In this document: positions 1 through 8,597 of the stretch, in pieces
Position numbering within the stretch: position 1 is the stretch's first letter
Layout of the letters: the number at the start of each line of letters is the position of its first letter
Assembly: GCA_012839295.1 (NCBI GenBank)
Contig: DUNO01000049.1
Coordinates: forward strand, 62,001 to 126,000
DNA from: Clostridiales bacterium
GTDB lineage: Bacteria > Bacillota > Clostridia > Lachnospirales > Lachnospiraceae
DNA: 64,000 bases
Direction: 5' to 3'
Position numbers and translations under genes: made by a program
Notes under the pieces: model-generated
Databases searched by the model: none
Told to the model about the DNA's origin: nothing
Seen by the model: the letters and a program-made list of their open reading frames with translations, nothing else

Positions 1-1108
1 GACGCTCCCCAGGATTGGCAGCCAGGGGATTGAAGCAGGAACAGCGCAGGCAAGGGGCGATCTGGTCTGCCCTCCCGGTGAGAGCCTTATTCACAAATTC
101 CGGGTCAGCAAACTGCTGGCGTCCCAAGGCCACAAAGTCACACTTTCCTGACGCCAGGGCATCCTCAATCTGCTGGGGATGGTTAAAACCTCCCACCGCC
201 ACCACGGGAATACGTACGGCCTCCTTTATCCCTGCCGCCAAATCCAGGTTGCAGCCATGGGCGTCAAACATGGAGGAAAAGGCTTTGGTTTCCACGTGGG
301 AGTGGTAAATACCACTGGTGACATGGATGATGTCTACATAGTCCTGGATGATCCTGCAAAACTCCACGCAATCCCCTAGATTCATCCCTCCCTCTATCCG
401 CTCAGAGCCGGATACACGATATTCAATAAGGAAGTCCTCCCCGCAGACCTCACGGATCTTCTTACAGACCATGATGGGAAAGCGCGCCCGATTTTCCATG
501 CTGCCTCCGTACTCATCGGTTCTGCGGTTCGTCCGGGGAGATATGAATTGGGACAAAAGCCAGCCGTGGCCGCCATGGAGCATCACCATATCAAAGCCCA
601 AGGCTTTGCAATTCCAGGCAGCCTCAGCATAGTTATGGGCAACTCTTTCCATCATCTCCACCGTCATCCCATCTACCTGCACCCCATCCTCACGGACAAA
701 GGCGGAAGGTCCGATAGGGTTTTTATGTCCCTTAATCTGCTCCGGATGGTTCACTGCACCGACATGGTTCAGCTGGATGGAAGCCACGGCTCCATGGGAA
801 CGGATGCCTTCGGTAAGGGTCATGATACTCTCCATGTGGAAGGTAGTCATATGCTTTTCATGCACATTGAGGCCGTGCTCATGGCGGGCAGAATATTCGT
901 CATCGACAAAGGATTCCGTCAGTGTGACCTGGGCAAAGCCGCCCCTGGCTTTGGTTTCAAAAGCATCGATTCCCTCCGGTGCAGGATATCCGTGGTCGAC
1001 AATACGGTTAGTGGTGATGGGAGAAGCAAATACCCGGTTTTTAAAGGAGACTCCCTTAATCTTCATGGGAGAAAACATATGTGGATATGTACAGCTTGTC
1101 ATAGTCAT
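1..1108 (-). CDS. Old yellow enzyme family NADH:flavin oxidoreductase (3' end beyond window)
   Basis: The frame is open from an ATG at 1108 to the window edge, so the C-terminal part is missing; about 369 residues are visible. They form an FMN-binding TIM barrel of the OYE / 2,4-dienoyl-CoA reductase type: FASPITTNRI near the N-terminus, the family signature HGGHGWLLSQFISPRTN in the middle, and VALGRQQFADPEF near the phosphate-binding end. The last visible residues, PCLRCSC, look like the start of the cysteine cluster that binds 4Fe-4S in the long members (BaiH/FadH type), so the complete protein probably continues into flavin and NAD domains. ATGs at 1108 and 1102 share one ribosome site (AGGAAAGG); either could be used. 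An HxlR regulator lies upstream on the same strand. The substrate cannot be read from the sequence. Confidence 0.85.
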   Translation of the reverse strand, partial: MTMTSCTYPHMFSPMKIKGVSFKNRVFASPITTNRIVDHGYPAPEGIDAFETKARGGFAQVTLTESFVDDEYSARHEHGLNVHEKHMTTFHMESIMTLTEGIRSHGAVASIQLNHVGAVNHPEQIKGHKNPIGPSAFVREDGVQVDGMTVEMMERVAHNYAEAAWNCKALGFDMVMLHGGHGWLLSQFISPRTNRRTDEYGGSMENRARFPIMVCKKIREVCGEDFLIEYRVSGSERIEGGMNLGDCVEFCRIIQDYVDIIHVTSGIYHSHVETKAFSSMFDAHGCNLDLAAGIKEAVRIPVVAVGGFNHPQQIEDALASGKCDFVALGRQQFADPEFVNKALTGRADQIAPCLRCSCFNPLAANPGER

Positions 1109-1189
1109 TTCCTTTCCTTGTGTGGTCACGCCATACCGGCTGCAACCAGATTGGGCCGGACGGCGAAATATTAATAAGCCTATAATGCG

Positions 1190-1219
1190 AGTATAGTATG
1201 GCGGAATATTCTTTGTAAA
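1190..1219 (-). promoter_or_regulatory. Sigma-A promoter for the oxidoreductase
   Basis: On the reverse strand TTTACA (1214-1219) and TATACT (1190-1195) are 18 bp apart, about 80 bp before the oxidoreductase start. This makes the oxidoreductase a separate unit from the HxlR gene, which has its own terminator upstream of this promoter. Confidence 0.5.
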
Positions 1220-1323
1220 GTACGGAGAAATTTACTATAAGCGGAAAGTTTATAGGATTATATTCCTGCGAAACAGTTGCTTTCCAAACGGACTGTAACG
1301 GTAAATCTGCACCGCCCCTATTT

Positions 1324-1360
1324 AAAAAAAGAGGAATACGTCAAAAACAACGTATTCCTC
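1324..1360 (-). terminator. Rho-independent terminator of the HxlR gene
   Basis: Perfect 11-bp stem GAGGAATACGT / ACGTATTCCTC (1331-1341 and 1350-1360), followed on the reverse strand by seven T. It lies just after the HxlR stop codon. Confidence 0.9.
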
Positions 1361-1381
1361 AACTTTATGAACAAAACAAAC

Positions 1382-1810
1382 CTATCGTTTATATGGATTT
1401 TTCATAACAGAGCTGTCCATATCACGGTACCCGTGCCACATCTCCCCAAGAGGATCAATTTCCAGGCCCAGCTCCTTCATACGCTTCCAGCCCCAGTCAT
1501 ATAAAATGTGAAGAATCGGTATCAGGCTTAAGCCAACCTCTGAAAGGCTGTATTCTACCCGGACAGGAACCTCCGGGTAGATGGTGCGCTGGATAATCCC
1601 ATCACTCTCAAGCTGCTTCAGCATCATGGTCAGCATTTTGTCTGAAATCGGAAGCTGCTTCGTAAACCTGCTATAGCGGGTAGCTCCATCAATATAAATA
1701 CCATGAATGATAAAAATTTTCCACTTGTTGTTTAGCACTCTCATGACATAATTATACGGATCATTCTCAAAACTATAAATGCTTGGTACGATATTACCTG
1801 TTTCATCCAT
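1382..1810 (-). CDS. HxlR family winged-helix transcriptional regulator
   Basis: A small DNA-binding protein of about 142 residues. It carries the HxlR pattern: a central RFTKQLP helix, ISDKMLTMMLKQLESDGII as recognition region, then PEVPVRVEYSLSEVG in the wing and a C-terminal helix with LYDWG. The frame is open further upstream, but the ATG at 1810 has a perfect AGGAGG 10 bases in front (1821-1826), so this start is chosen. HxlR proteins usually control a neighbouring oxidoreductase or detoxification gene in response to electrophiles or aldehydes; the downstream old yellow enzyme gene is the obvious candidate target. That link is inference. The typical conserved N-terminal cysteine of the HxlR subfamily is not present in the early part of this protein. 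Confidence 0.88.
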   Translation of the reverse strand: MDETGNIVPSIYSFENDPYNYVMRVLNNKWKIFIIHGIYIDGATRYSRFTKQLPISDKMLTMMLKQLESDGIIQRTIYPEVPVRVEYSLSEVGLSLIPILHILYDWGWKRMKELGLEIDPLGEMWHGYRDMDSSVMKNPYKR

Positions 1811-1884
1811 AGTCCAATTGCCTCCTATCATCATATTATCATGCAGCGCCACTATCAGAATTGGTAAACCCATAACCCCAAAGC

Positions 1885-3048
1885 TTAATATGCTACCTTA
1901 AAGCTATTTACCGCAGAAGATAACACTACCTCCGCCCCATTCGCCGCATCCGTGCCCTTCTTACGGATATAAACCGTAGCTCCGGCCGGGGCGGTTGAAC
2001 TGGATATCGTAAGTATCTTCGATGAGGTCACCGTCTTCCAGCTGGCACTGGCCTCATTAAAGGAAGAGCCTGCTTTCACAATGACATATTGGTATGCATT
2101 GGCTGTGGATGCTGAGTTAAACTGTAAAATCAGCTTTGAATTTAAATAATAATAGGTGCAGTCTGCGGAGCTGCCGCCGAGGCTCGGCGGGGCGGACTGT
2201 CCGGGAATCGTTACCGTGGCTGTCTTTGAGTAGGTAACCGAAGCAGTCGCCGCCTTCCTGATCTTTAAGGTAACATTGCTGCCTCCCTTTGCATACAACG
2301 CCTTGGGGGCGATCTCTTCTAAGGACATTGTGCTGTCGCACTCAACCCAAAGCTTAGTCACCGGATTATAATATTCCATCGCAGAGGTAGTATTGACCGT
2401 CAGCTTTAAGGAATTCACCTTAATATTCGGGGCGGCAGCCCTGGCCGCAATCTTAACCGAATATTCCTTGCTTGGACGTCTTCCCACATTGCTGTTACCG
2501 GTTCCCTTTACCTGGGGCAGCCGGATAATAATCGATGCACCCTTTACCCTGAACTTCTCAACCGTACCCATAAATGCCGCATAGGAGGCAGAGGTTTCAT
2601 CCATATCCACCTCCCGCCATGCGTAATCGCTTGCTTTTCTCCATTCAAAGCTATCCGCTTCCTCAGCATTATCAAAGGTAAACTCTTCCTCCACCGCATT
2701 AAAGGTCACGCGGAAGCTTGTATTTTGTGCCGGTAAGGTAACTGCCTTTATGGTAGTTACCACATCACCCTTAAAATACAGGGTCTGGTCTGACTTTGCA
2801 GAAAGCCAGGAGATGTCCATGGTGCAGGAGGAGGTTGCAATGTCATACATCCCCTCCAGCTCCGTCCAGGTCTTTTTATCAGTGGAGTAATATACAATGG
2901 CATTGTTGTTATAATAAACCTGCAGCGTCAGGCCGTCATAGTCAATTGCTCCAACAAAGACCGCGGCCGCCGTAGCAGCAGGGGTGGCTGCAGCGGGTAC
3001 GAGGCATATAAATAGCATGACACAGATTGCAGTTAATAATTTCTTCAT
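1885..3048 (-). CDS. Secreted repeat-module protein, short paralogue
   Basis: About 387 residues with a signal peptide (KK, then a hydrophobic stretch ending in small residues AAATPAATAAA). The mature part is rich in Ser, Thr, Ala and beta-strand patterns. It aligns along its length with the first ~400 residues of the gene upstream: YYSTDKKTWTELEG versus VYFSDSKKTTWDEVPG, MDISWLSA versus MDISWIPV, LYFKGDVVT versus LNFKGDVST, PSKEYSVKIAARAAAPNIKV versus ASKEVAVTISKKAAAPNVTV, and APAGATVYIRKKGT versus APAGSHIYVRKKSV. It lacks the long C-terminal extension of its partner. No catalytic motif, sortase signal or S-layer domain is visible. The ATG at 3048 is preferred over 3054 because GAAGGTG lies at normal distance. 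The gap to the upstream gene is short, so the two are probably co-transcribed. Function unknown. Confidence 0.8.
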   Translation of the reverse strand: MKKLLTAICVMLFICLVPAAATPAATAAAVFVGAIDYDGLTLQVYYNNNAIVYYSTDKKTWTELEGMYDIATSSCTMDISWLSAKSDQTLYFKGDVVTTIKAVTLPAQNTSFRVTFNAVEEEFTFDNAEEADSFEWRKASDYAWREVDMDETSASYAAFMGTVEKFRVKGASIIIRLPQVKGTGNSNVGRRPSKEYSVKIAARAAAPNIKVNSLKLTVNTTSAMEYYNPVTKLWVECDSTMSLEEIAPKALYAKGGSNVTLKIRKAATASVTYSKTATVTIPGQSAPPSLGGSSADCTYYYLNSKLILQFNSASTANAYQYVIVKAGSSFNEASASWKTVTSSKILTISSSTAPAGATVYIRKKGTDAANGAEVVLSSAVNSFKVAY

Positions 3049-3080
3049 TTCCATTCACCTTCCCTTTCCCATCTCCAGCC

Positions 3081-5441
3081 TTAATGTGCATTCAATATCG
3101 TAAGCTTGCAGCCTGTCTTAATTACATAGCCGTTGCTGAGCGTAATTACGATATTTTTTGTATCCGTTGAGGTTGTCGACAATTTATTTATTTTTGCATT
3201 GGAAAGATAAATGGTTGCCTTTCCGCCTGTCACTTCAGCCGAGCCAAAGATGGAGGTTCCACCCCAGGTAACATCAGCGACACTGACGCTATAGGACTTG
3301 TCAAACAAGGTTAAACCAAGGGAAAAGCTGACCACTTCCTGGGTTACTGTCGTTGTCGTATTATCCGGATTGGTTACTGTCGAGGTGGTTGTTTCCTTTA
3401 AGCTTCCCTCCGTAATCGACCATGCAACCGGTGCTTCGTCCAGAGTTGCTGTATTTGTCAGGGTAATATATACCTTGTCCCTCAGGATCTCACCATTGTT
3501 CAGGGTGATTACCAGAGCCTCCTTTTTATCCGTGGTATCAATCAGGGAGGATGCCTCAAAGGCCGACACATTAACCGTAACCGTCGCAGTCGAGACCGTC
3601 TCGCCGTCATCATTTACATAGCTTCCATAGACCGCTGTATAATCCGTATCCTTTGCCAAGGTATATCCGTCATACTTCATGGAGCTGATAGCCACATTTT
3701 CGGAGGTAAAGGCATTCACCGCGGTCTTATCGGCAATCTTGCTTGTGCCAAAATCCAGCTGGAATTTAAAGTTCTTTTTATCCTGGCTTTCATTGGACAG
3801 ATAGATGCGGTTGAACTCACCGGTGTAGGTATCATCATTCTTCGGGTTATTCAACGTTGACCCCGGATAGATGTATAAGCGCAGGCCGGACTGGTCCGTG
3901 CTTGTGATTACCTCTGAATTTGCCAGGGTAAGCTCTGCGTACAGCAGCTTCTCCGTAGCGGTGTCAATTGTACTGGTCGAGGTGATCTTTGTTGTAATTA
4001 TGTATTTATCATTATTGCTTGTACTTGATGCATTCTTTGATACCGTACTCTTACAGGTTACCGTTCCTGCGCTGATTCCGTAAGAATCAATGAACCTGAC
4101 GGAGGAAACTGTCGTCTGGGTTGGACTATAGAAGGTGAAGGACAGATAGCTTGAACTGTCATCCGTCCGGCAGACGCCTGCTGTTGTAATTAACGTAGTC
4201 AGGGTTGTGGCCGTTAATGCATCAGGATAAACCACTCCCTGGGTTCCCGTGATGTCAATTTCCTGGGAAGCCAGTGCAAAATCCACCGTATCTGTCGCCG
4301 CAACAGATTTTTTCCTCACATAAATATGTGACCCGGCAGGTGCTTTTGCCTTAGTCAGGGTAACCGCGGTGCTAGAAGAAACCGTAGTCCAGCTTGCTGA
4401 GGTATAGCTCAGCTCATCATCCGCTTCCACAACCGTATATTCAAAAGGAACCGTGCTGCTTGCTGCCTTAACGGTCAAGGACAAGCTGCTGGAGCTTAAG
4501 TAGCTTAAGCTGATCCCATAGGTATTCTCATCCGGGGGTCCCTCCTGGACCGGTACTGTAACCGTCGCTATCTTGGACACCATGGAAGAGCTGCTTGCAT
4601 TGGACCTGAATTGCAGGGTAACCTTTGACTGGGTTGTCCCGCCTTCCCTGTACAGCGCCTTTGCAGCGACATCCGACAGAAGTAAACTCGCCGAGCTGCT
4701 GATGGTGGTCCAATCCGTTGTTGTACCATCTGCATTCACGTATCGGTAGGCCATCCCCTTTTTCACGGCTATGGTAAAGGAAGAACCATTGACTGTAACA
4801 TTTGGTGCCGCCGCTTTCTTTGATATGGTCACCGCTACTTCCTTGCTGGCGCGGGCTCCCACATCCATACTGCTTGTACCGTTAACCGGTGCCAGACGGA
4901 AACGCAGTACAGCCCCATTATCAAAAAGATAGCTAAGTTGAGCCGCGAAGGTATTCGTATCCACCGTATTCCAGGCCGTACTCCCATCCTTGCGCCATTC
5001 AACCGTACGTGTTCCCGCATTACTGAAGGTTACCACGCCTTTTGCTTTATTAAAGCTTGCCTTAAAATTAGTTGCCTGCTTTGGTATCGTTACGGAAACG
5101 ATGTCCGTAGATACATCTCCCTTAAAATTAAGGACATAATTTTGTGTGACCGGTATCCAGGAAATATCCATCGTTATTTTACTATCGCTGCCGATGTCCC
5201 CCGGAACCTCGTCCCAGGTAGTTTTCTTGGAATCAGAAAAATAAACCTTCGTGTCACCATTTACCTTCAAGGTAACCGTGCTTTCCAAATAATTGATTTC
5301 CGTCACGGTGATACTGCTTGCTGCACTGGCCGTTTTTGCCTGGGTGGCATAAACAACAAGTGCAAGGAGTAAGAGTATTGCTGATATGTATACTCTGCTT
5401 GTCTTGATTCTTTGTTTCTGTTCGTACATTATTCTATCCAT
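3081..5441 (-). CDS. Secreted repeat-module protein, long paralogue
   Basis: 786 residues with an N-terminal signal/anchor segment (about residues 18-40, ending TASAA). Residues ~45-410 form the unit shared with the downstream gene. The remainder is a Ser/Thr-rich tail with three stretches of similar build: one beginning near YTGEFNRIYLSNESQDKK, one with SMKYDGYTLAKDTDYTA, and a last one ending KNIVITLSNGYVIKTGCKL. The middle one, with DGYTLAKDTDYT followed by alternating strands, recalls Ig-like X2-type modules of clostridial surface enzymes, but this is a weak resemblance. The repeated phrases NNGEILRDKVYITLTN and SNGYVIKTGCKLTILN suggest tandem Ig-like folds. There is no enzyme motif and no obvious wall anchor. 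It is probably exported and may bind polymer or surface. The start is supported by AAGGA nine bases upstream of the ATG. Confidence 0.8.
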   Translation of the reverse strand: MDRIMYEQKQRIKTSRVYISAILLLLALVVYATQAKTASAASSITVTEINYLESTVTLKVNGDTKVYFSDSKKTTWDEVPGDIGSDSKITMDISWIPVTQNYVLNFKGDVSTDIVSVTIPKQATNFKASFNKAKGVVTFSNAGTRTVEWRKDGSTAWNTVDTNTFAAQLSYLFDNGAVLRFRLAPVNGTSSMDVGARASKEVAVTISKKAAAPNVTVNGSSFTIAVKKGMAYRYVNADGTTTDWTTISSSASLLLSDVAAKALYREGGTTQSKVTLQFRSNASSSSMVSKIATVTVPVQEGPPDENTYGISLSYLSSSSLSLTVKAASSTVPFEYTVVEADDELSYTSASWTTVSSSTAVTLTKAKAPAGSHIYVRKKSVAATDTVDFALASQEIDITGTQGVVYPDALTATTLTTLITTAGVCRTDDSSSYLSFTFYSPTQTTVSSVRFIDSYGISAGTVTCKSTVSKNASSTSNNDKYIITTKITSTSTIDTATEKLLYAELTLANSEVITSTDQSGLRLYIYPGSTLNNPKNDDTYTGEFNRIYLSNESQDKKNFKFQLDFGTSKIADKTAVNAFTSENVAISSMKYDGYTLAKDTDYTAVYGSYVNDDGETVSTATVTVNVSAFEASSLIDTTDKKEALVITLNNGEILRDKVYITLTNTATLDEAPVAWSITEGSLKETTTSTVTNPDNTTTTVTQEVVSFSLGLTLFDKSYSVSVADVTWGGTSIFGSAEVTGGKATIYLSNAKINKLSTTSTDTKNIVITLSNGYVIKTGCKLTILNAH

Positions 5442-5504
5442 TTTACCCTTTCCTTTGTATTTTGGATATGTAATATACCTCCCTGTAATTTCACATATCA
5501 GTTT

Positions 5505-5614
5505 GATAACCCGGCATCCCTAAGGAATATCCGTGCCAATGCCTCCGTTAACAGCTAACCTGTAGCTGCTGCTTTCGGATATGGTGTCCTGGCATTATAG
5601 GGTTCCCTGATCAT
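5505..5614 (-). promoter_or_regulatory. Foldable leader RNA of the secreted-protein operon
   Basis: The untranslated leader contains nested inverted repeats: AACCC/GGGTT (5508-5512 with 5600-5604), AGGA/TCCT (5523-5526 with 5587-5590), ATATCCG/CGGATAT (5527-5533 with 5576-5582) and an inner hairpin CAGCTA/TAGCTG (5552-5557 with 5563-5568). They share one axis and begin at about the predicted transcript start, leaving some 60 bases to the ribosome site. This is the arrangement of a cis-regulatory RNA. I compared it by eye with c-di-GMP, c-di-AMP, cobalamin, SAM, lysine and T-box consensus features and found no match. Confidence 0.45.
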
Positions 5615-5625
5615 CCCTTCGGCCT

Positions 5626-5654
5626 ATTTTACCACAATTTCCTATAAAAATGAA
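5626..5654 (-). promoter_or_regulatory. Possible promoter of the secreted-protein operon
   Basis: Reverse-strand TAAAAT (5626-5631) with TTCATT (5649-5654) 17 bp upstream. The -35 is poor, but the predicted start falls exactly at the edge of the folded leader. The remaining sequence up to 5781 is AT-rich and shows no further feature. Confidence 0.35.
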
Positions 5655-5781
5655 GCACATACCTTCCTAAAAATCATTCCGGCATGATTAACCGCAGTAA
5701 AATAAACCATATGGTACAAATATTACTTCGGCATATACAGGGATTTTTTGAAGGCCCCATTAGTCCTATAAAGCGCTTATT

Positions 5782-6372
5782 TTAGCCCCTTTTTCTCCTC
5801 CGGCTCATCAGCACCCCGAAGGCCGCACCGCATACGCCGCCAACAATATGGGTAATATGGGCGATCCCATCGTTGTTATCCAGGCTCTGCATCACTTCAC
5901 TGCCGAGGTAAACGACGATCACCAGAACCAACGTAACCGGGATCCTTCCATTCTCCATGCCGGCTGCAGAGGCCAGGACAATCATCATAAACACAATTCC
6001 GCTGGCTCCCAGCAAGGCCACATTGGGAAATAACACAAGGTGGGCCACACCGGATACTACGGCAGTAATCGCCATCATCCTCAACAATACCTTTGACCCG
6101 TATTTCTCCTCCAGCATAGGCCCAAGCACCAGGAACAATACCATATTGGAGGAAAAATGGCTCCAGCTGGCATGGCCGAATACATGTCCCAGCAGGCGGA
6201 AATAGGTTAGAGGATCCGTCCAGGATGAGCGGTAGACACAAAAGAGCAGGCTTGTGGAGGCTCCATCCGTCAGTTTTCCCAGTACCAGCACCAATAAGGA
6301 TATGAGTGCGAAGGTCAGTATGACAGGGGAATTATATTGCAAGCTAACAATGGGCTTTTGCTTCGGGTTCAT
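5782..6372 (-). CDS. Rhomboid family intramembrane serine protease
   Basis: About 196 residues and six predicted membrane segments. The rhomboid core is clear: HVFGHASWSHFSSNMVLFL (HxxxN loop and helix), the serine motif GASGIVFM with the catalytic serine, and HITHIVGGVCGAAFG carrying the catalytic histidine in the last helix. Rhomboids cleave single-pass membrane proteins within or near the bilayer. The ATG at 6372 is preferred to that at 6378 because AGGAGG then lies eight bases upstream. It is the last gene of a four-gene operon with DUF5685, J-domain and membrane protein genes; substrates may lie in the membrane proteins of that operon or elsewhere, which the sequence does not tell. Confidence 0.88.
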   Translation of the reverse strand: MNPKQKPIVSLQYNSPVILTFALISLLVLVLGKLTDGASTSLLFCVYRSSWTDPLTYFRLLGHVFGHASWSHFSSNMVLFLVLGPMLEEKYGSKVLLRMMAITAVVSGVAHLVLFPNVALLGASGIVFMMIVLASAAGMENGRIPVTLVLVIVVYLGSEVMQSLDNNDGIAHITHIVGGVCGAAFGVLMSRRRKRG

Positions 6373-6394
6373 CTCCATTACCTCCTGTAGAATA

Positions 6395-6928
6395 TTAAAG
6401 CTTTAGGTTATGACGGATCTTCCCCCAGACAAAACGCTGGAAATAATCATAGGCCCTGTCAAAAACAAAAAGTGCAGCCTGGCCTGCCAGCAGGAAGCCG
6501 GCGGCTAAGCCTGCATGGAGCTCTCCCTGATAGAAAAGCTTTGGCAGGAAGAACAGCAGGGGAACATACATGATATTAAAGGTTATGTATTTAATAACCC
6601 AGAAAAGCAGCCTCCGACGGCGGATATCCTGAACCTTAACCAGCTTGTCATATGCGTACTCAATCACCAGGATGTAAGCCCCAAATGCCCCGTAGGTGAT
6701 ACAGTAGAACTTATTTGGGGCAAGGATAAGCCCTACCAGAATACTGGCCAGCAAAAAGCCCAGGCCAATCTGTTTGCTGCTTTCCCGGATTGCGATTCCA
6801 ACGCAAAAGGAGGCCGCAGCAAGAAGAAACATCGTATTAAATTCTATTATTCCACTCAATATGATTAATAAACCATCCACTGCCAATAATAGTCCCAAAA
6901 ATGCAAGCTTCTTCGAATTTAACAGCAT
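6395..6928 (-). CDS. Hypothetical multi-pass membrane protein
   Basis: About 177 residues with some six hydrophobic segments ([61 protein letters not shown], then two after the basic loop RRRR). I do not recognise a family. The ATG at 6928 is chosen because GGGAGGGG stands ten bases upstream; the gene then overlaps the end of the J-domain gene by ten bases, which implies translational coupling. A basic cytoplasmic loop (KVQDIRRRR) and a positively charged C-terminus are the only features of note. Its constant place between a J-domain protein and a rhomboid suggests a membrane partner of these, but this is inference. Confidence 0.7.
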   Translation of the reverse strand: MLLNSKKLAFLGLLLAVDGLLIILSGIIEFNTMFLLAAASFCVGIAIRESSKQIGLGFLLASILVGLILAPNKFYCITYGAFGAYILVIEYAYDKLVKVQDIRRRRLLFWVIKYITFNIMYVPLLFFLPKLFYQGELHAGLAAGFLLAGQAALFVFDRAYDYFQRFVWGKIRHNLKL

Positions 6929-7584
6929 GAAATGAGATCCCCTCCCATACATTCACATAAACTATCCGCACACCAGAGGTCACAGCAAAGATTCCCCGTA
7001 CCATAACCCCTGCTCAGGCCGCCATAGCCCGTATTATTATATCTGGTGCTCTGGTACCTCTGCCCCTGCCACTCGATCTGGTTTAAGAAGCTGCGGTATT
7101 CCTGGTTCGCCGGCTCCATATTGACCGCCTGCCTTGCATGGTCCAGGGCAACAATATTATTGCCAACTCCTGCATTTGCAACTGCACTGTAGTAATACCA
7201 CCTTGCAGATTTAAAGGGAACCCTCGTCAGTATGTCCAGGGCTTCACGGTATCTTCCGCTATTAATATAGCCGGCCGCCGTATTCAATTCGGGAGCGTCA
7301 TAACCGGAGGTTCCTGAACCGGCATTGCTGTAGCCTTGGTTCCCGGAACCGGTATTGCTATAGCCTGAGTTCCCCACACTGCCATGACCGTTTCCTCTTT
7401 CCTTCATAATCTGGTCATAGGCTTCCTGGACCTCCTTGAATTTTTCCTCCGCAAGGTCAGCAAGGGGGTTGTCAACATAAGAATCCGGGTGATATTTTCT
7501 GCTTAATTCCCGGTATGCCCTCTTAACCTCGTCATTGGAAGCGTTCGGGGATATCCCGAGAATCTGATACGGATTTGCTATCAT
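6919..7584 (-). CDS. J-domain protein with TPR-like region and cysteine-rich tail
   Basis: 221 residues. Residues 1-65 are a J domain: [19 protein letters not shown], the HPD triad in KYHPDS, and an acidic third helix. Then follows a Gly/Asn/Ser/Tyr linker of short repeats ([18 protein letters not shown]), a TPR-like helical pair ([34 protein letters not shown]), and a tail with seven cysteines in about 24 residues ending [12 protein letters not shown]. No Zn-finger or C-terminal DnaJ domains are present, so it is not a general DnaJ. It should recruit Hsp70 (DnaK) to a special client; the cysteine tail could bind metal or attach to membrane. The ATG overlaps the DUF5685 stop (ATGA), and AAGGA lies upstream. 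Confidence 0.88.
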   Translation of the reverse strand: MIANPYQILGISPNASNDEVKRAYRELSRKYHPDSYVDNPLADLAEEKFKEVQEAYDQIMKERGNGHGSVGNSGYSNTGSGNQGYSNAGSGTSGYDAPELNTAAGYINSGRYREALDILTRVPFKSARWYYYSAVANAGVGNNIVALDHARQAVNMEPANQEYRSFLNQIEWQGQRYQSTRYNNTGYGGLSRGYGTGNLCCDLWCADSLCECMGGDLISCC

Positions 7585-8444
7585 ACTTTTGTTCCTTCCT
7601 CTAAGGACGCGTCCAGACGTTCCTTAGTTCTTTTTTTATTAATCTGCTCAAATTTTATCCAAACACCATCATATAGGATGTTTCTTAAGATATCGATATC
7701 CTGCAGGCAGGGAAGCTTCTCAAACTCCCCGGTGCAGTCCGCCATCATCATCGTCAGCATGCCCCGGCACTCCTCCTGGAAACCCTCCCTGCCGCTGCCC
7801 TCCAGCAAAGGGTTGTAGCTTCCGTGCCTGCGGTCCTTCTCGATATCATCATAGGCATCCAGGATATAGATGTATTTCCCCAGGTAGAAGCCCACCTTTT
7901 GCAGGCTGCCCTTCCAGCGGTCCTCTTTATAGGTGAATAGGGCTGCCATCAGCTCCCCGAAGCACCCGGCCACGGCATCCATGCTTTCTTCCTTGTTTTT
8001 CTCGTACTGTGCCAGCCTGCTTAAGGCTTCGCTGATTTCCCTACATTGTCTAGGATATCTCTTATTTATTTTTTTATAAGCACCCTCCAGGGCTTTTGCG
8101 CCGGTTAAGCCCAGAATATTTCTTTCGTCCTGCCAGTCATCCAGGAAATGGTGGTAGGACAGCGCAATATTCATGTCCGCCACATATCCGGTTATTTCAT
8201 TGGTCAAGGTATCATGCTTCCTCACCGGATGGGTAATGCACCGGCCAGCACTCTTTTCCGTCTCACTTTCATAAAGTGAGGTTAAAAGGATGATAAGGAA
8301 GGTCATGTCATAGGATAAGGTCATTTGCCCCAGGCGGCCGTATTTTTGATGCAGGGTTTTGCATAGGCCGCAATAGTATGCCTTATACTTGAAAAAGTCC
8401 TTTACCTTTAACTCAGCCTTATTTACATTAACGTAACCAAACAT
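7581..8444 (-). CDS. DUF5685 family protein
   Basis: 287 residues beginning [12 protein letters not shown] and containing [29 protein letters not shown] and [13 protein letters not shown]. These match my recollection of the clostridial DUF5685 family, which is all helical and of unknown role. The paired acidic motifs DDWQDE and DAYDDIEKD recall the Asp-rich motifs of trans-isoprenoid synthases and of other metal-binding helical folds, but this is only a visual resemblance. Two cysteines near the N-terminus (CGLC) form a CxxC. It is first in a four-gene operon with a J-domain protein, a membrane protein and a rhomboid. AGGAGG precedes the ATG. Confidence 0.75.
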   Translation of the reverse strand: MFGYVNVNKAELKVKDFFKYKAYYCGLCKTLHQKYGRLGQMTLSYDMTFLIILLTSLYESETEKSAGRCITHPVRKHDTLTNEITGYVADMNIALSYHHFLDDWQDERNILGLTGAKALEGAYKKINKRYPRQCREISEALSRLAQYEKNKEESMDAVAGCFGELMAALFTYKEDRWKGSLQKVGFYLGKYIYILDAYDDIEKDRRHGSYNPLLEGSGREGFQEECRGMLTMMMADCTGEFEKLPCLQDIDILRNILYDGVWIKFEQINKKRTKERLDASLEEGTKV

Positions 8445-8561
8445 GGAGCCTCCTGATATCTTCTATGAATTGTTACAGTATACCATGTAGTTACAGTATA
8501 TCCTGTATAAACCACATGACAGGACACTTCGTGCCAGGGATGCGCACTCACTGCGTTCGGC

Positions 8562-8597
8562 GACACGATATAATGTCTGACGACATTATATCATGTC
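8562..8597. repeat. Long inverted repeat
   Basis: GACACGATATAATGTC (8562-8577) and GACATTATATCATGTC (8582-8597) pair over 16 bp with one mismatch around a four-base loop. Neither side has a T-run, so it is not an ordinary terminator. The bases just before, including CACTCACTGCGTTCGG, are GC-rich compared with the surroundings. It may be a small palindromic element or a processing hairpin. Confidence 0.6.

Noticed and set aside
15-1196. Several plus-strand open frames over the first 1.2 kb
   Set aside because: They are mirror frames of the oxidoreductase on the other strand, which reads as a continuous, motif-rich flavoprotein.
5541-5570. Plus-strand ACAGCTAACCTGTAGC resembling the end of c-di-AMP riboswitches
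   Set aside because: The other conserved parts are absent on that strand and no plus-strand gene follows; the bases are one side of a simple hairpin.
5505-5614. Type I c-di-GMP riboswitch upstream of the secreted proteins
   Set aside because: The conserved GGCAAACC and GACGCAAAGCC segments are not present.
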